In this document: positions 6,081-14,130 of the stretch, one piece after another
How positions within the stretch are numbered: the first letter of the stretch is position 1
Layout of the letters: each line of letters starts with the position of its first letter
DNA from: a virus
Length of the DNA stretch: 47,751 nt
IMG/VR virus record: IMGVR_UViG_3300030106_002217
Span: 1 to 47,751 of that record
Direction: 5' to 3' (one strand)
Translations under genes and position numbers: made by a program
Notes under the pieces: generated by a model
Seen by the model: only the letters and a program-made list of their open reading frames with translations
Database searches by the model: none
Told to the model about the DNA's origin: nothing

Positions 6081-6596
6081 ATGTTGAATCATCAATTAAC
6101 TTGTAAAGAGCGAGTCGCCGGAGAGCTGGCCGACCGTTTAAACGATATTAAAACCGCAAATCTATTTTATAGCAGTTTAGAAAATATTAAACGTAAGGCC
6201 AAAAATAAGGCAATACCGGAAAACTTTTTTAAGATTGTTAAAGATTTAGATTTAAGAAGTTATGAAAGCATGACGCAATTTTTAAACAGTTATTCTTTAT
6301 GTTTCGATTTTATCGACGGCGTGCAGGCTGAACAAGAAAATAGCGGTAATTATTGGCGGTTGCAATTAAGCTGGGGTGGTCCTTCCGATGAATTTAGAAT
6401 ATTTTGGAATTTGGAGGATGGAATTTATAGAATAGATTATTGGTTTTTGGACTGGTACGACGGCGCAAAAATAACGCTAAATAAACACCACGAAGATTTT
6501 AATTTATTACGCCGAATCATTTATATTGAATATTTAGAACCTTGGATTGAAGGCCACGCAGACGATTATAAATCGATTCGTTATTACCAAAGTTAA
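6081..6596 (+). CDS. Hypothetical protein with an LSWGGPSDEF segment
   Basis: A 171-residue protein beginning MLNHQLTCKERVAGELADRL. The ATG at 6081 is chosen over an in-frame start at 6033 because AGGAG at 6071-6075 lies five bases before it and because 6033 would overlap the leader and the terminator run. The N-terminal third is helical; the middle (YWRLQLSWGGPSDEFRIFW, then YRIDYWFLDWYDGA) is a Trp/Tyr-rich beta region that I recall from small uncharacterised phage and plasmid proteins. It ends just before a terminator and is alone in its cassette. No function is assigned. Confidence 0.65.
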   Translation: MLNHQLTCKERVAGELADRLNDIKTANLFYSSLENIKRKAKNKAIPENFFKIVKDLDLRSYESMTQFLNSYSLCFDFIDGVQAEQENSGNYWRLQLSWGGPSDEFRIFWNLEDGIYRIDYWFLDWYDGAKITLNKHHEDFNLLRRIIYIEYLEPWIEGHADDYKSIRYYQS

Positions 6597-6621
6597 AATA
6601 TAACTTCATAATTTTATTAAC

Positions 6622-6651
6622 GCCGTCCGGCCAGCTGGACGGCCTTTTTTT
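6622..6651 (+). terminator. Intrinsic terminator whose T run begins a tandem repeat
   Basis: Stem GCCGTCC at 6622-6628 with GGACGGC at 6637-6643, an eight-base loop containing most of an AGCTGGACG motif copy, and a seven-T run at 6645-6651. The T run is the first part of a 24-bp unit present three times in tandem. Confidence 0.9.
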
Positions 6652-6716
6652 ATCCAAATAGACGCTGCTTTTTTTATCCAAATAGACGCTGCTTTTTTTA
6701 TCCAAATAGACGCTGC
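6645..6716 (+). repeat. Three perfect 24-bp tandem repeats
   Basis: Units at 6645-6668, 6669-6692 and 6693-6716 are identical: seven T followed by ATCCAAATAGACGCTGC. A further run of six T starts a partial fourth copy. The first T run belongs to the preceding terminator, so the array may have grown by slippage of the terminator tail. The 24-bp period is not a multiple of a helical turn, and no hairpin lies inside the unit. Confidence 0.9.
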
Positions 6717-6849
6717 TTTTTTACTGTTAACGCGTCACAAGCTGGAGCGTGTTTATAATAGTTAATTAAGGCCCAGCCGGCCTTCTACACCGGTTTAAAA
6801 CCTACGACGCGCGCTAGCTGGTCCCTGAACCGTAATAATTGAATCATAA

Positions 6850-6878
6850 ACCGTGGAGTATGTTAGCTGGTCCACGGT
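6850..6878. repeat. Inverted repeat
   Basis: Perfect 8-base arms ACCGTGGA (6850-6857) and TCCACGGT (6871-6878) flank 13 bases. An AGCTGGTCC motif copy straddles the right arm. There is no T run, so it is more likely a protein-binding or structural site than a terminator. Confidence 0.7.
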
Positions 6879-6934
6879 CCGCGATTCGCGCCAGCTGGAC
6901 CGGCACCAGCTGGACGAGATTCGCGCGCCGGCCG

Positions 6935-6969
6935 GGAAGGAAACCGGATAAATTTTTAAGGTTCCTTCC
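6935..6969. repeat. Inverted repeat
   Basis: GGAAGGAAACC (6935-6945) and GGTTCCTTCC (6960-6969) are complementary apart from one extra A, separated by 14 A/T-rich bases. It follows the last AGCTGG copy and is not directly followed by a T run. Confidence 0.6.
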
Positions 6970-7085
6970 AAAATAAAGGTTAATTTTTAACGCCGGATTT
7001 TTTATTTTTTTTAAAATTTTCACGGTCCCACAGGCGTTGGGCACAACGGCATTTGCCAAGTTTTTCTCAAATATTCAGATAAAAT

Positions 7086-7113
7086 TTGATATAAGCGTTA
7101 ACTATATTATAAT
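7086..7113 (+). promoter_or_regulatory. Sigma70-type promoter for the late operon
   Basis: TTGATA at 7086-7091 and a perfect TATAAT at 7108-7113 are separated by 16 bases, five of six and six of six matches to consensus. Transcription would begin near 7120, leaving a leader of roughly 37 bases before the terminase ATG at 7157. ATAAGCG occurs twice around the -10 (7091 and 7112). This is the best promoter in the window and would drive the head and packaging genes. Confidence 0.75.
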
Positions 7114-7143
7114 AAGCGATAAATGGCATAAAATAACATAGCA

Positions 7144-7155
7144 TAGGGGCCCCTA
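7144..7155. promoter_or_regulatory. 12-bp palindrome covering the terminase ribosome site
   Basis: TAGGGGCCCCTA is a perfect palindrome ending one base before the ATG of the large terminase. The only Shine-Dalgarno-like string (AGGGG, 7145-7149) lies inside it. It could be an operator or affect translation, though with no loop an RNA hairpin would have to sacrifice central pairs. Confidence 0.5.
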
Positions 7156-7156
7156 C

Positions 7157-8611
7157 ATGGATGGTAATAGACAGGACGAGAGACGCTTAAAACTGCAACT
7201 AAGGTTGGCACAGTTAGAGAAGAATGAAGCTTGTAAAAATAACTTTTTATCATTTGTCAAAACCATATGGCCGTCTTTCATACAGGGCCGTCATCATGAA
7301 ATTATCGCAGAGAAATTAGAACGAGTTGCGAATGGGGAACTAAAGAGACTTATTATCAACATGGCACCAAGACATACGAAGTCAGAGTTCGCATCCTTTT
7401 TGTTTCCAGCATGGATGATGGGCAGAAACCCAAATATGAAAATAATTCAGGCCACACACACGACAGAACTTGCAGTAAATTTTGGACGTAAGGTAAAAAA
7501 CCTTTTGGACACGGATGAGTTCCATGAAGTTTTTCCAGAAGTAAAACTTGCAGCTGACAGTAAAGCGTCAGGAAGATGGGATACAAACAAGGGCGGTATG
7601 TATTATGCCGTTGGTGTAGGGTCAAACTTAGCTGGTCGTGGTGGTGATCTTGTTATCATTGATGATCCACACTCAGAACAAACTGCGATGAGCAACAATG
7701 GTTTTGAAGATGCCTGGGATTGGTACACTGGGGGCCCCCGACAGAGACTACAACCAGGCGGGACGATCGTTTTAGTGCAGACCCGGTGGTCCGAAAAGGA
7801 TTTAACTGGTCAGTTGATACGTTCTATGGCTAAAGACCCGTTGGCTGATCAGTGGGAAATCGTGGAACTGCCTGCAATATTCGAGAGCGGTGAGCCTTGT
7901 TGGCCCGAGTACTGGAGCTTGAAAGACTTAACGGCTGTAAAAGCGTCAATACCTCCGAGCAAATGGAACGCCCAGTATCAGCAGCAGCCAACGGGCGAAG
8001 AGAATGCTATCATTAAGCGAGAATGGTGGCAAAGATGGGAAAAAACAAGCGTACCGAACCTTCAATATGTGATTCAAAGCTACGATACAGCTTTCTCGAA
8101 GCGTGAAACAGCAGATTATAGTGCGATTACAACGTGGGGCGTGTTTTATCCAGAAGAAGAGGGCGGTCAACCCGCTCTAATCTTGCTTGATAGCAAGAAA
8201 GGACGGTGGGATTTTCCAGAATTAAAAGATTTAGCGTTAGAAATGTATAAATATTGGGACCCAGAGACAGTAATTGTTGAAGCTAAGGCGTCAGGAATGC
8301 CCTTGACCCACGAATTACGGAACATGGGCATTCCAGTTGTTAATTTTACACCGAGTAAAGGTAACGATAAGGTGTCAAGGGTGCATTCTGTGTCTCCGTT
8401 GTTTGAAGCAGGCATGGTTTGGGCCCCCGATGAAACTTTTGCAGACGAAATGATAGAAGAGGTTGCAGCTTTTCCAAATGGAGAGTATGATGACCTTGTA
8501 GATAGTATGACACAGGCCTTAATGAGATACCGTCAAGGTAATTTTGTACAGTTACCGAGTGACGATTGGGGCGAAGAGGTTGATTCTGTCAAAGTAAGAG
8601 CGTATTATTGA
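7157..8611 (+). CDS. terL: Terminase large subunit
   Basis: A 484-residue packaging motor. The N-terminal ATPase has Walker A APRHTKSE (70-77), Walker B LVIIDD (165-170) and a coupling motif VQTRW (207-211). The C-terminal RNase H-like nuclease has its acidic triad in SYDTAF (Asp310), VEAKASG (Glu375) and YDDLVDS (Asp446/Asp449). Together they pump DNA into the prohead and cut it. Length and both active sites are complete. It heads the late operon, behind a sigma70-type promoter, and lacks an ordinary AGGAG site; the gap to the next gene is seven bases. Confidence 0.95.
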   Translation: MDGNRQDERRLKLQLRLAQLEKNEACKNNFLSFVKTIWPSFIQGRHHEIIAEKLERVANGELKRLIINMAPRHTKSEFASFLFPAWMMGRNPNMKIIQATHTTELAVNFGRKVKNLLDTDEFHEVFPEVKLAADSKASGRWDTNKGGMYYAVGVGSNLAGRGGDLVIIDDPHSEQTAMSNNGFEDAWDWYTGGPRQRLQPGGTIVLVQTRWSEKDLTGQLIRSMAKDPLADQWEIVELPAIFESGEPCWPEYWSLKDLTAVKASIPPSKWNAQYQQQPTGEENAIIKREWWQRWEKTSVPNLQYVIQSYDTAFSKRETADYSAITTWGVFYPEEEGGQPALILLDSKKGRWDFPELKDLALEMYKYWDPETVIVEAKASGMPLTHELRNMGIPVVNFTPSKGNDKVSRVHSVSPLFEAGMVWAPDETFADEMIEEVAAFPNGEYDDLVDSMTQALMRYRQGNFVQLPSDDWGEEVDSVKVRAYY

Positions 8612-8618
8612 GGGTAAC

Positions 8619-9020
8619 ATGGCTGATTCTGTAGTAAAAAATGCAAATAAGGAACAATATGACGAAAATGCTATCTTTGATCGTTTATTAGATCAAACAC
8701 TTGAACCTGAGGTTGTAGATTTGCGCGAAGAACAGTATGAAGGCATGGCACCGCCTCTTTTTGATGTTGATGTGCGTGATATTACTTATGAACCACCAAC
8801 AGAACTACCAATGGAATCAGAAGGCATTCGTTCTATAGGCTTAGAAATGGGCGGCAACGCGGGTATTGAGACACTTAAACAAACGACTATACAGCTACAA
8901 GAGATACCGCCTGACAGAAACATGACTGTTCTGCAAAGAATGATGAAACAAGCAGGGGCACCGGCACAGGACCCACGGCTCTTGGCTCAAGTATCACAAG
9001 TCTTAGGAAGAGATGTCTGA
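8619..9020 (+). CDS. Hypothetical acidic protein of the head module
   Basis: A 133-residue acidic protein (MADSVVKNANKEQYDENAIF...) with many Glu, Asp and Pro residues and few hydrophobic stretches, probably largely disordered, ending in a short helix (DPRLLAQVSQVLGRDV). It lies between the large terminase and the polyvalent-type protein and overlaps the latter by eight bases. A virion or assembly role is likely from position only. Confidence 0.65.
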   Translation: MADSVVKNANKEQYDENAIFDRLLDQTLEPEVVDLREEQYEGMAPPLFDVDVRDITYEPPTELPMESEGIRSIGLEMGGNAGIETLKQTTIQLQEIPPDRNMTVLQRMMKQAGAPAQDPRLLAQVSQVLGRDV

Positions 9021-11103
9021 ACAAACTTATAGAGACGTTCTTTCCCGATTAGAGGAAAAGGACAAGAAACCTATGACAATAGATGAGGCGTATGACGCCC
9101 TGTCTTTCCTACCCGGCACAGGTGAAACTATAGCAGCTTATGAACTACCGGGTGTTTTATCTCAAGCTAAAACTTTAATGCAGGACCCAGACGCTTTGAA
9201 GGCGTTGGCAGGTTTAGGACTAGGAGCATTAGGCACAGCTGCGGTTGCTCCGGGTATAGGGCCTTTAGCGAGAGGAGCTAAAAAAGGACTTGAGGGTTTT
9301 ATACCTTATTTACAACCAAAACTTGCTCCAGCTGGCGGTCCCGACACATCTAAAGTATTGATGTCTGGTGACGACGGTGATGATCTTTTCTCTTTACCCC
9401 CTGCGAGTGGAACCTATGAGCCTGGACAGAAGAAGGTTATCAAAGGTTTAAACCAAGAGATATACAAACTAACCGATAAGAGTTTATTTAATCCTGCAAA
9501 AAAAGCAGGACGTAAACTTGTAATTGTATCTTGTAGCCAGAAAAAATGTCCTGACGTAGGCAATATGAAAGCATTTGACAGATACATGGGTTCTGTTTTT
9601 CAGTCTTTAAAAAAGCAAGGCGTACCAGAAGATGTGGATGTCGCTATATTGTCCGCGAAACACGGTCTTATATCAAGAGACACACCAATCAAAAATTATG
9701 ATTTAAAGATGTCATCAGAGATTGGTGAAAAATTTAAAAGCGATCCTATACAAATGAACAGAATGATTAATACAATGACCGGGTATGATGATGTTATTGT
9801 TCAAGGCGGCCCTTTATACAAAGATGTTATAAGAGCTGCGGCAGGCAAGGGAGATATTAATTTAACTGAGGTACCACCGGGTAAGGGCATTGGGACCCAG
9901 CGTTCGGATCTTGTTAAGCTTATAAAAGGTGAAGATGTAAGTAAGAAAGTCTCTGATCAAGATTATGCTGATCAGCTGAGAGATATGAAGATAAATCCTG
10001 TATTTAGTTATCAATACGAACCTCTTCTTAATAAGTTTGATAAAGTGTTAATACCGGGGCTAGACAGGTTTAATTTAAGGGATATATTAAAAGCCGGTGA
10101 AAACTTAAAAGGTGCTGAAAAGAAAAGAGCAATATCTGACAAAGCTGACGAAATTAAATTTATTGTAAACCAGCATTTAGATCAGGCAAAAAAAGATTTA
10201 GCCTATGCTGTTCCAAAAAGAGATGCTTCATCCTCCAACAGTGTAAATAGATATTTTCAGTTTCAAGTACAACGATTACAAAATCAAATAACAAATTCTG
10301 AAAATTTAATGAGAGATTTAAATACTATACAAGAAAATATATTGGGCAACTCATTTAATAAGTCAAAAACTTTAGCACAGTCTCAGAATTACAAAGGCGG
10401 TATATTTGCTAAAATAGACACACCTGTATATCACTTTTCAATTAATGTTGGCGGTAGTGCCAGAAAACCAGCTTTTAGCAAATTTGATAAATCTAAGTTA
10501 GGGTTTTATGATTTTGGTCCTCATGTGGCTTCTTCGCCAAAAGGTGCACAAGATAGATATGTAAGTCAAGTAGGGGGTGTAAGGGATAAAGACGGTGAAA
10601 TAATTTTAAAATCTGACGCTGAAGCAAAGGGTGCGACCTTTCCTTTGTTAGCAGATCTGAGCAAACCCTTTAATAATCCAAAAACAGGAAAACCTTTTAC
10701 AGAGGATGACTTAATAAATTATAAAGTAGAAAAAATTTCTGAAATTTTAAATAAACCTTTTACGAGAGACGATTTACTCTTAGAAACTGACAATTTTAGC
10801 GTTGATACAATTAGGGACGCGGTAAATAAAATATCTTTTAATTTAGCAAAAGATGGTTTTACTCATGTCCCTTATGTAAACGCTTACGAAGATGTAGGCG
10901 AACTATCTTATGAAATGTTAATTGATAGACCCATGAACAGTACAAAAGTTTTACAGGGTCAGTTTGCTAAAAAAGATCCGTCCGCGGCTAACGATCCAGA
11001 CTTTATGAAAGCTGAAGGCGGCGTGGTTGAAATGAAAGATAAAGCTGTTAATATGTACAGAGATACACAAGGTATTGAACCATTTATTAAATATATGGTA
11101 TAG
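9013..11103 (+). CDS. Polyvalent-type protein: DUF6884-like domain plus ADP-ribosyltransferase-like domain
   Basis: A 696-residue protein. Residues about 167-290 carry SCSQKK (173-178), ILSAKHGLI (212-220) and GGPLYKDVIR (265-274), a pattern I associate with DUF6884/YaaA-type proteins. Residues about 470-650 read PVYHFS, FDKSKLG, GPHVASSPKGAQDRY, PLLADLSKPF, DGFTHVPYVNAYED and then SYEMLI, the layout of ADP-ribosyltransferase-like domains in phage polyvalent proteins: an aromatic-His strand, a GxHxxxSP..A..RY region and a late Y.N..E. A Gly/Ala-rich segment near 60-85 precedes them. The C-terminus (FMKAEGGVVEMKDKAV) resembles virion-protein tails. It sits between terminase and portal, so it may be packaged and injected. 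The ribosyltransferase call is moderate; catalysis is unproven. Confidence 0.55.
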   Translation: MSEQTYRDVLSRLEEKDKKPMTIDEAYDALSFLPGTGETIAAYELPGVLSQAKTLMQDPDALKALAGLGLGALGTAAVAPGIGPLARGAKKGLEGFIPYLQPKLAPAGGPDTSKVLMSGDDGDDLFSLPPASGTYEPGQKKVIKGLNQEIYKLTDKSLFNPAKKAGRKLVIVSCSQKKCPDVGNMKAFDRYMGSVFQSLKKQGVPEDVDVAILSAKHGLISRDTPIKNYDLKMSSEIGEKFKSDPIQMNRMINTMTGYDDVIVQGGPLYKDVIRAAAGKGDINLTEVPPGKGIGTQRSDLVKLIKGEDVSKKVSDQDYADQLRDMKINPVFSYQYEPLLNKFDKVLIPGLDRFNLRDILKAGENLKGAEKKRAISDKADEIKFIVNQHLDQAKKDLAYAVPKRDASSSNSVNRYFQFQVQRLQNQITNSENLMRDLNTIQENILGNSFNKSKTLAQSQNYKGGIFAKIDTPVYHFSINVGGSARKPAFSKFDKSKLGFYDFGPHVASSPKGAQDRYVSQVGGVRDKDGEIILKSDAEAKGATFPLLADLSKPFNNPKTGKPFTEDDLINYKVEKISEILNKPFTRDDLLLETDNFSVDTIRDAVNKISFNLAKDGFTHVPYVNAYEDVGELSYEMLIDRPMNSTKVLQGQFAKKDPSAANDPDFMKAEGGVVEMKDKAVNMYRDTQGIEPFIKYMV

Positions 11104-11122
11104 TCCTCAGAAGGAGACTTAG

Positions 11123-13528
11123 ATGGCAGAAAAACCAAGTATGGTGGACAAAGTTCCGTCACAGTTAGACGAACAGGAATTAAAAGAGCAGATGGATGTT
11201 GAAATTCCTGAGGCGATGGAAGTTGAAGAAACACCAGAAAACGTAGAGATTGTTGAAGAAGAAGACGGCAGCGTTGTTGTTGATTTTGATCCTCGTGAAG
11301 ATAAGGGTATGGACGGTGACTTTTACGCTAACTTAGCAGAAGATATGTCCGATGATGAGTTGGGTCGTTTGTCAGGTGAGTTAAGTGGTGAGTTTGAAGA
11401 AAACAAAAACAGCAGACAGGAGTGGGAAGATGCCTTTGCCAATGGTCTTGAATTACTTGGATTTAGTTACGAAGAAAGAGCACAGCCCTTTAGAGGTGCC
11501 AGCGGAGTTACGCACCCATTACTTGCAGAGTCCGCTACACAGTTCCAAGCACAAGCTTTCAATGAGCTCCTTCCACCGGGCGGTCCAGTTAGAACTCTTG
11601 TCATGGGAACAAGCACACCAGATAAAGAGGACCAAGCCCAACGTGTAAAAGAATTTATGAATTACTACATAACTTCGGTTATGGAGGAATATACGCCTGA
11701 GTTTGACCAAATGCTTTTCTATTTGCCACTTGCAGGGTCAACATTCAAAAAAGTTTACTATGATGAGAACTTAGATAGAGCTGTTAGCAAGTTTATACCA
11801 GCTGAGGATCTAGTTGTGCCGTATAGCACATCTGATCTGGAGACCTGTCCTAATATCACTCATGTTGTGAAAATGAGCTTAAATGACCTTAGGAAGAGGC
11901 AGTTATCAGGTTTTTATAGAGACATACCTGTCATACCGGCTCAAGGTGAAGGATCAGCCTTAAAAGATGAGCTAGAACGTATAGATGGTATGTATGCATC
12001 TAACGTTGACTATGACTGCACTTTACTTGAGTGTCACGTTGATTTAGACCTTGAAGGGTTTGAAGAACAGGACGATGACGGTGAGGCAACAGGTATTAAA
12101 GTTCCTTATGTAGTAACTATATCGCAGGATAACGGACAGATACTTTCAATACGCAGGAACTACAAAGAGAACGATGAGAAAAAGAAAAAGATACAATATT
12201 TTGTACATTACAAGTTCCTTCCTGGTTTTGGTTTTTACGGACTAGGTTTGATACATACCATAGGCGGATTATCAAGAACAGCGACAGCTGCACTAAGACA
12301 GTTGATTGATGCAGGCACATTATCAAACTTACCAGCAGGCTTCAAGGCACGCGGCCTACGGATCAGAGATGATGACGAGCCATTACAGCCCGGAGAGTTT
12401 AGGGACGTTGATGCACCGGGGGGAGACATTAAAGCTAGTCTTATGTCCTTACCGTTCAAGGGTCCAGACCAGACATTGATGGCACTTTTAGGCTTTGTAG
12501 TTGACGCTGGACGGCGATTCGCAACAATTACAGATATGAAAGTAGGCGATGGTAACCAGCAGGCGGCGGTCGGTACTACGATTGCTATGTTGGAACAAGG
12601 CTCACGGGTCATGTCAGCTGTGCACAAAAGATTGCATTATGCAATGAGGTTAGAGTTTAAATTACTTTCTAATGTCATGGCTGAGTTTTTACCAGACAGT
12701 TATCCTTATACGATTGCGGGTGTGGACAGCTCTGTTAAGTCAGAGGACTTTGACGAGAGAGTAGATGTCCTTCCTGTTTCTAATCCTAATATATTTTCGC
12801 AGGCACAGAGAATAGCGTTGGCACAGACTAAAATGCAACTAGCTACAGCGGCACCTGAGATGCACAATATGTACGAAGTGTTTAGAGATATGTACGAGGC
12901 CTTAGGTGTAAGAGACATTGATAGAATATTAAAAAGAACACCTGAGCCAGAGGCAGAACCAAAAGATCCTGCTTCAGAAAACATAGATGCATTAGATATG
13001 CTGCCTATGGTAGCGTTTGAGGGCCAAGATCATGAGGCACACATTATGTCTCACATGGTTTTTGGGTCAACACCGCTTGTAGCGGGCACACCGCAGATTG
13101 CTGTGTCTTTACAGAAACATATCATGGATCATGTAAGAATTAGTGCAAGAGAAAAGGCAGCTGTAGAGATGATACAGGTTAGTGGTGGTCAGGCGATATC
13201 AGAAGAGCAGATGCTTGATGTAGAAGCTAAGACAGCACAATATGTTGCAGAGGGTATGACAGCCTTGAAACAATTAAGTGCGCAACTATCAGCACCAGGT
13301 CCTGATCCATTAGTACAATTAAAAGAAAAAGAGCTACAGGTTAGAGCACAGGCCGAACAGAATGATGCACAGATTGATGCAGCTAAACTAGGTCTTGAGC
13401 AACAAAAGGTACAGCAAAGAGACGCTCAGTTTGATAAACGACTTGATAGTCAAGAAAGACAGACTGCGGCTAGAATAAACGCAGCTCAACAGCGTGAAAT
13501 GATGAAACAACAAAAAGGAGGTCAGTGA
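11123..13528 (+). CDS. Portal protein
   Basis: An 801-residue protein of the long P22-like portal type, forming the ring through which DNA enters and leaves the capsid. Supporting it are an acidic disordered N-terminus, a core beginning at SRQEWEDAFANGLELLGF, an inner segment (GLSRTATAALRQLIDAG, then VGTTIAMLEQGSRVMSAVH) and a long Gln/Ala-rich coiled-coil C-terminus fitting the portal barrel. It starts after AGGAG at 11111-11115. Large terminase and capsid genes lie on either side, which strengthens the call. Confidence 0.8.
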   Translation: MAEKPSMVDKVPSQLDEQELKEQMDVEIPEAMEVEETPENVEIVEEEDGSVVVDFDPREDKGMDGDFYANLAEDMSDDELGRLSGELSGEFEENKNSRQEWEDAFANGLELLGFSYEERAQPFRGASGVTHPLLAESATQFQAQAFNELLPPGGPVRTLVMGTSTPDKEDQAQRVKEFMNYYITSVMEEYTPEFDQMLFYLPLAGSTFKKVYYDENLDRAVSKFIPAEDLVVPYSTSDLETCPNITHVVKMSLNDLRKRQLSGFYRDIPVIPAQGEGSALKDELERIDGMYASNVDYDCTLLECHVDLDLEGFEEQDDDGEATGIKVPYVVTISQDNGQILSIRRNYKENDEKKKKIQYFVHYKFLPGFGFYGLGLIHTIGGLSRTATAALRQLIDAGTLSNLPAGFKARGLRIRDDDEPLQPGEFRDVDAPGGDIKASLMSLPFKGPDQTLMALLGFVVDAGRRFATITDMKVGDGNQQAAVGTTIAMLEQGSRVMSAVHKRLHYAMRLEFKLLSNVMAEFLPDSYPYTIAGVDSSVKSEDFDERVDVLPVSNPNIFSQAQRIALAQTKMQLATAAPEMHNMYEVFRDMYEALGVRDIDRILKRTPEPEAEPKDPASENIDALDMLPMVAFEGQDHEAHIMSHMVFGSTPLVAGTPQIAVSLQKHIMDHVRISAREKAAVEMIQVSGGQAISEEQMLDVEAKTAQYVAEGMTALKQLSAQLSAPGPDPLVQLKEKELQVRAQAEQNDAQIDAAKLGLEQQKVQQRDAQFDKRLDSQERQTAARINAAQQREMMKQQKGGQ

Positions 13529-13737
13529 TGGCAAAAGAAAGCGATAAAAGAACAGAAAAAGATCTAAGAAAAGAATTTTTCGATGGTCCAGCCTCAGATA
13601 TTATGAGCTTTGAACAGTTTCTCATACAACAAGGTAGAGGTGATCTTGTTAAACCGATAGGTAAAGAAGCTGGCGGCGTCGTTGGCGGGTATGAGCTAGT
13701 CAAAGGTGACCCAAACTATTACAAAGATTTATTATGA
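13528..13737 (+). CDS. Small hypothetical protein downstream of the portal
   Basis: A 69-residue soluble protein (MAKESDKRTEKDLRKEFF...), charged at the N-terminus and Gly-rich later (GKEAGGVVGGYELV). AAGGAGG ends six bases before the ATG at 13528; an in-frame GTG at 13525 is less likely. It overlaps the tiny membrane-peptide gene by four bases. Function unknown, perhaps head assembly by position. Confidence 0.6.
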   Translation: MAKESDKRTEKDLRKEFFDGPASDIMSFEQFLIQQGRGDLVKPIGKEAGGVVGGYELVKGDPNYYKDLL

Positions 13738-13811
13738 ATAATGAAGAATGGGTTTATCTTATTCTTGGGTTTTGGAGCTATAGCTTTTTAGCAGGGTTTT
13801 ATTTTGGTTAG
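13734..13811 (+). CDS. Tiny membrane peptide, 25 residues
   Basis: ATG 13734 to TAG 13809-13811 encodes MNNEEWVYLILGFWSYSFLA plus GFYFG, one strongly hydrophobic aromatic helix. It overlaps the preceding stop (ATGA) and the following gene's TTG start, so it is tightly embedded in the operon. Short membrane peptides near lysis genes can act with holins, but here that is only a guess. Confidence 0.5.
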   Translation: MNNEEWVYLILGFWSYSFLAGFYFG

Positions 13812-14130
13812 CAGACAAAAAAAACTACAGAAACAGTCCATTTTTGCTGAATATGACGAAGATGGTGACGGTATAGTTTCTGACGAAGAGTTAAGTCATG
13901 TCGCAGATATTAAAAAACTTGAGCACGATCTTAGGAAGCAGAGAGCTCAAAGGCGGATGGCAACTGCCAGTCTGGTTGCTATGGCTGCTTTTACTGCTGC
14001 AATGTTCTTTGTCGATCTCGAAAGAGTTAAAGCACTTGCCGATATTAGTAATCTTTTCTATCTCACTGGTGGTGGGATTGTGTCTGTATATATGGGTGCA
14101 TCGGCTATAATGAATAGAAACGGAAAATGA
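13804..14130 (+). CDS. EF-hand protein with two membrane helices
   Basis: A 108-residue protein starting at TTG with AGGG six bases upstream. It carries one canonical 12-residue EF-hand loop at 18-29 (DEDGDGIVSDEE: Asp1, Asp3, Asp5, Gly6, Glu12 all present), then a basic helix (KKLEHDLRKQRAQRRM) and two hydrophobic segments at about 53-70 and 84-101. A single EF-hand next to a membrane anchor suggests calcium-dependent membrane action, possibly in lysis timing, since a holin gene follows. The motif is certain; the role is inferred. Confidence 0.75.
   Translation: MVSRQKKLQKQSIFAEYDEDGDGIVSDEELSHVADIKKLEHDLRKQRAQRRMATASLVAMAAFTAAMFFVDLERVKALADISNLFYLTGGGIVSVYMGASAIMNRNGK

Larger units (their letters stand above)
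6725..7080. other. GC-rich non-coding region with repeated AGCTGG(A/T)CC motifs
   Basis: No credible gene is seen between 6597 and 7156. Copies of the AGCTGG core start at 6740, 6816, 6865, 6893 and 6908, plus 6633 in the terminator and 5981 in an upstream hairpin; most continue A/T-C-C or A-C-G. GATTCGCGC is directly repeated at 6883 and 6918. Inverted repeats are at 6850-6878 and 6935-6969. Base composition is clearly richer in G+C than neighbouring genes up to about 6945, then T-rich. Position just before the large terminase suggests a cis-acting site, such as packaging, replication origin or regulator binding; which one cannot be told. Confidence 0.6.

Noticed and set aside
6517-6705. Minus-strand frame with a repeated DKKSSVYL peptide
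   Set aside because: The peptide repeat is simply the translation of the 24-bp terminator-tail repeats; there is no independent support for a gene.
6645-6716. Possible CRISPR array
   Set aside because: The repeats are directly adjacent without spacers and there are no Cas genes.
6844-7059. Minus-strand 71-residue frame inside the GC-rich region
   Set aside because: It has no good ribosome binding site, crosses the inverted repeats and motif array, and the composition does not look coding.
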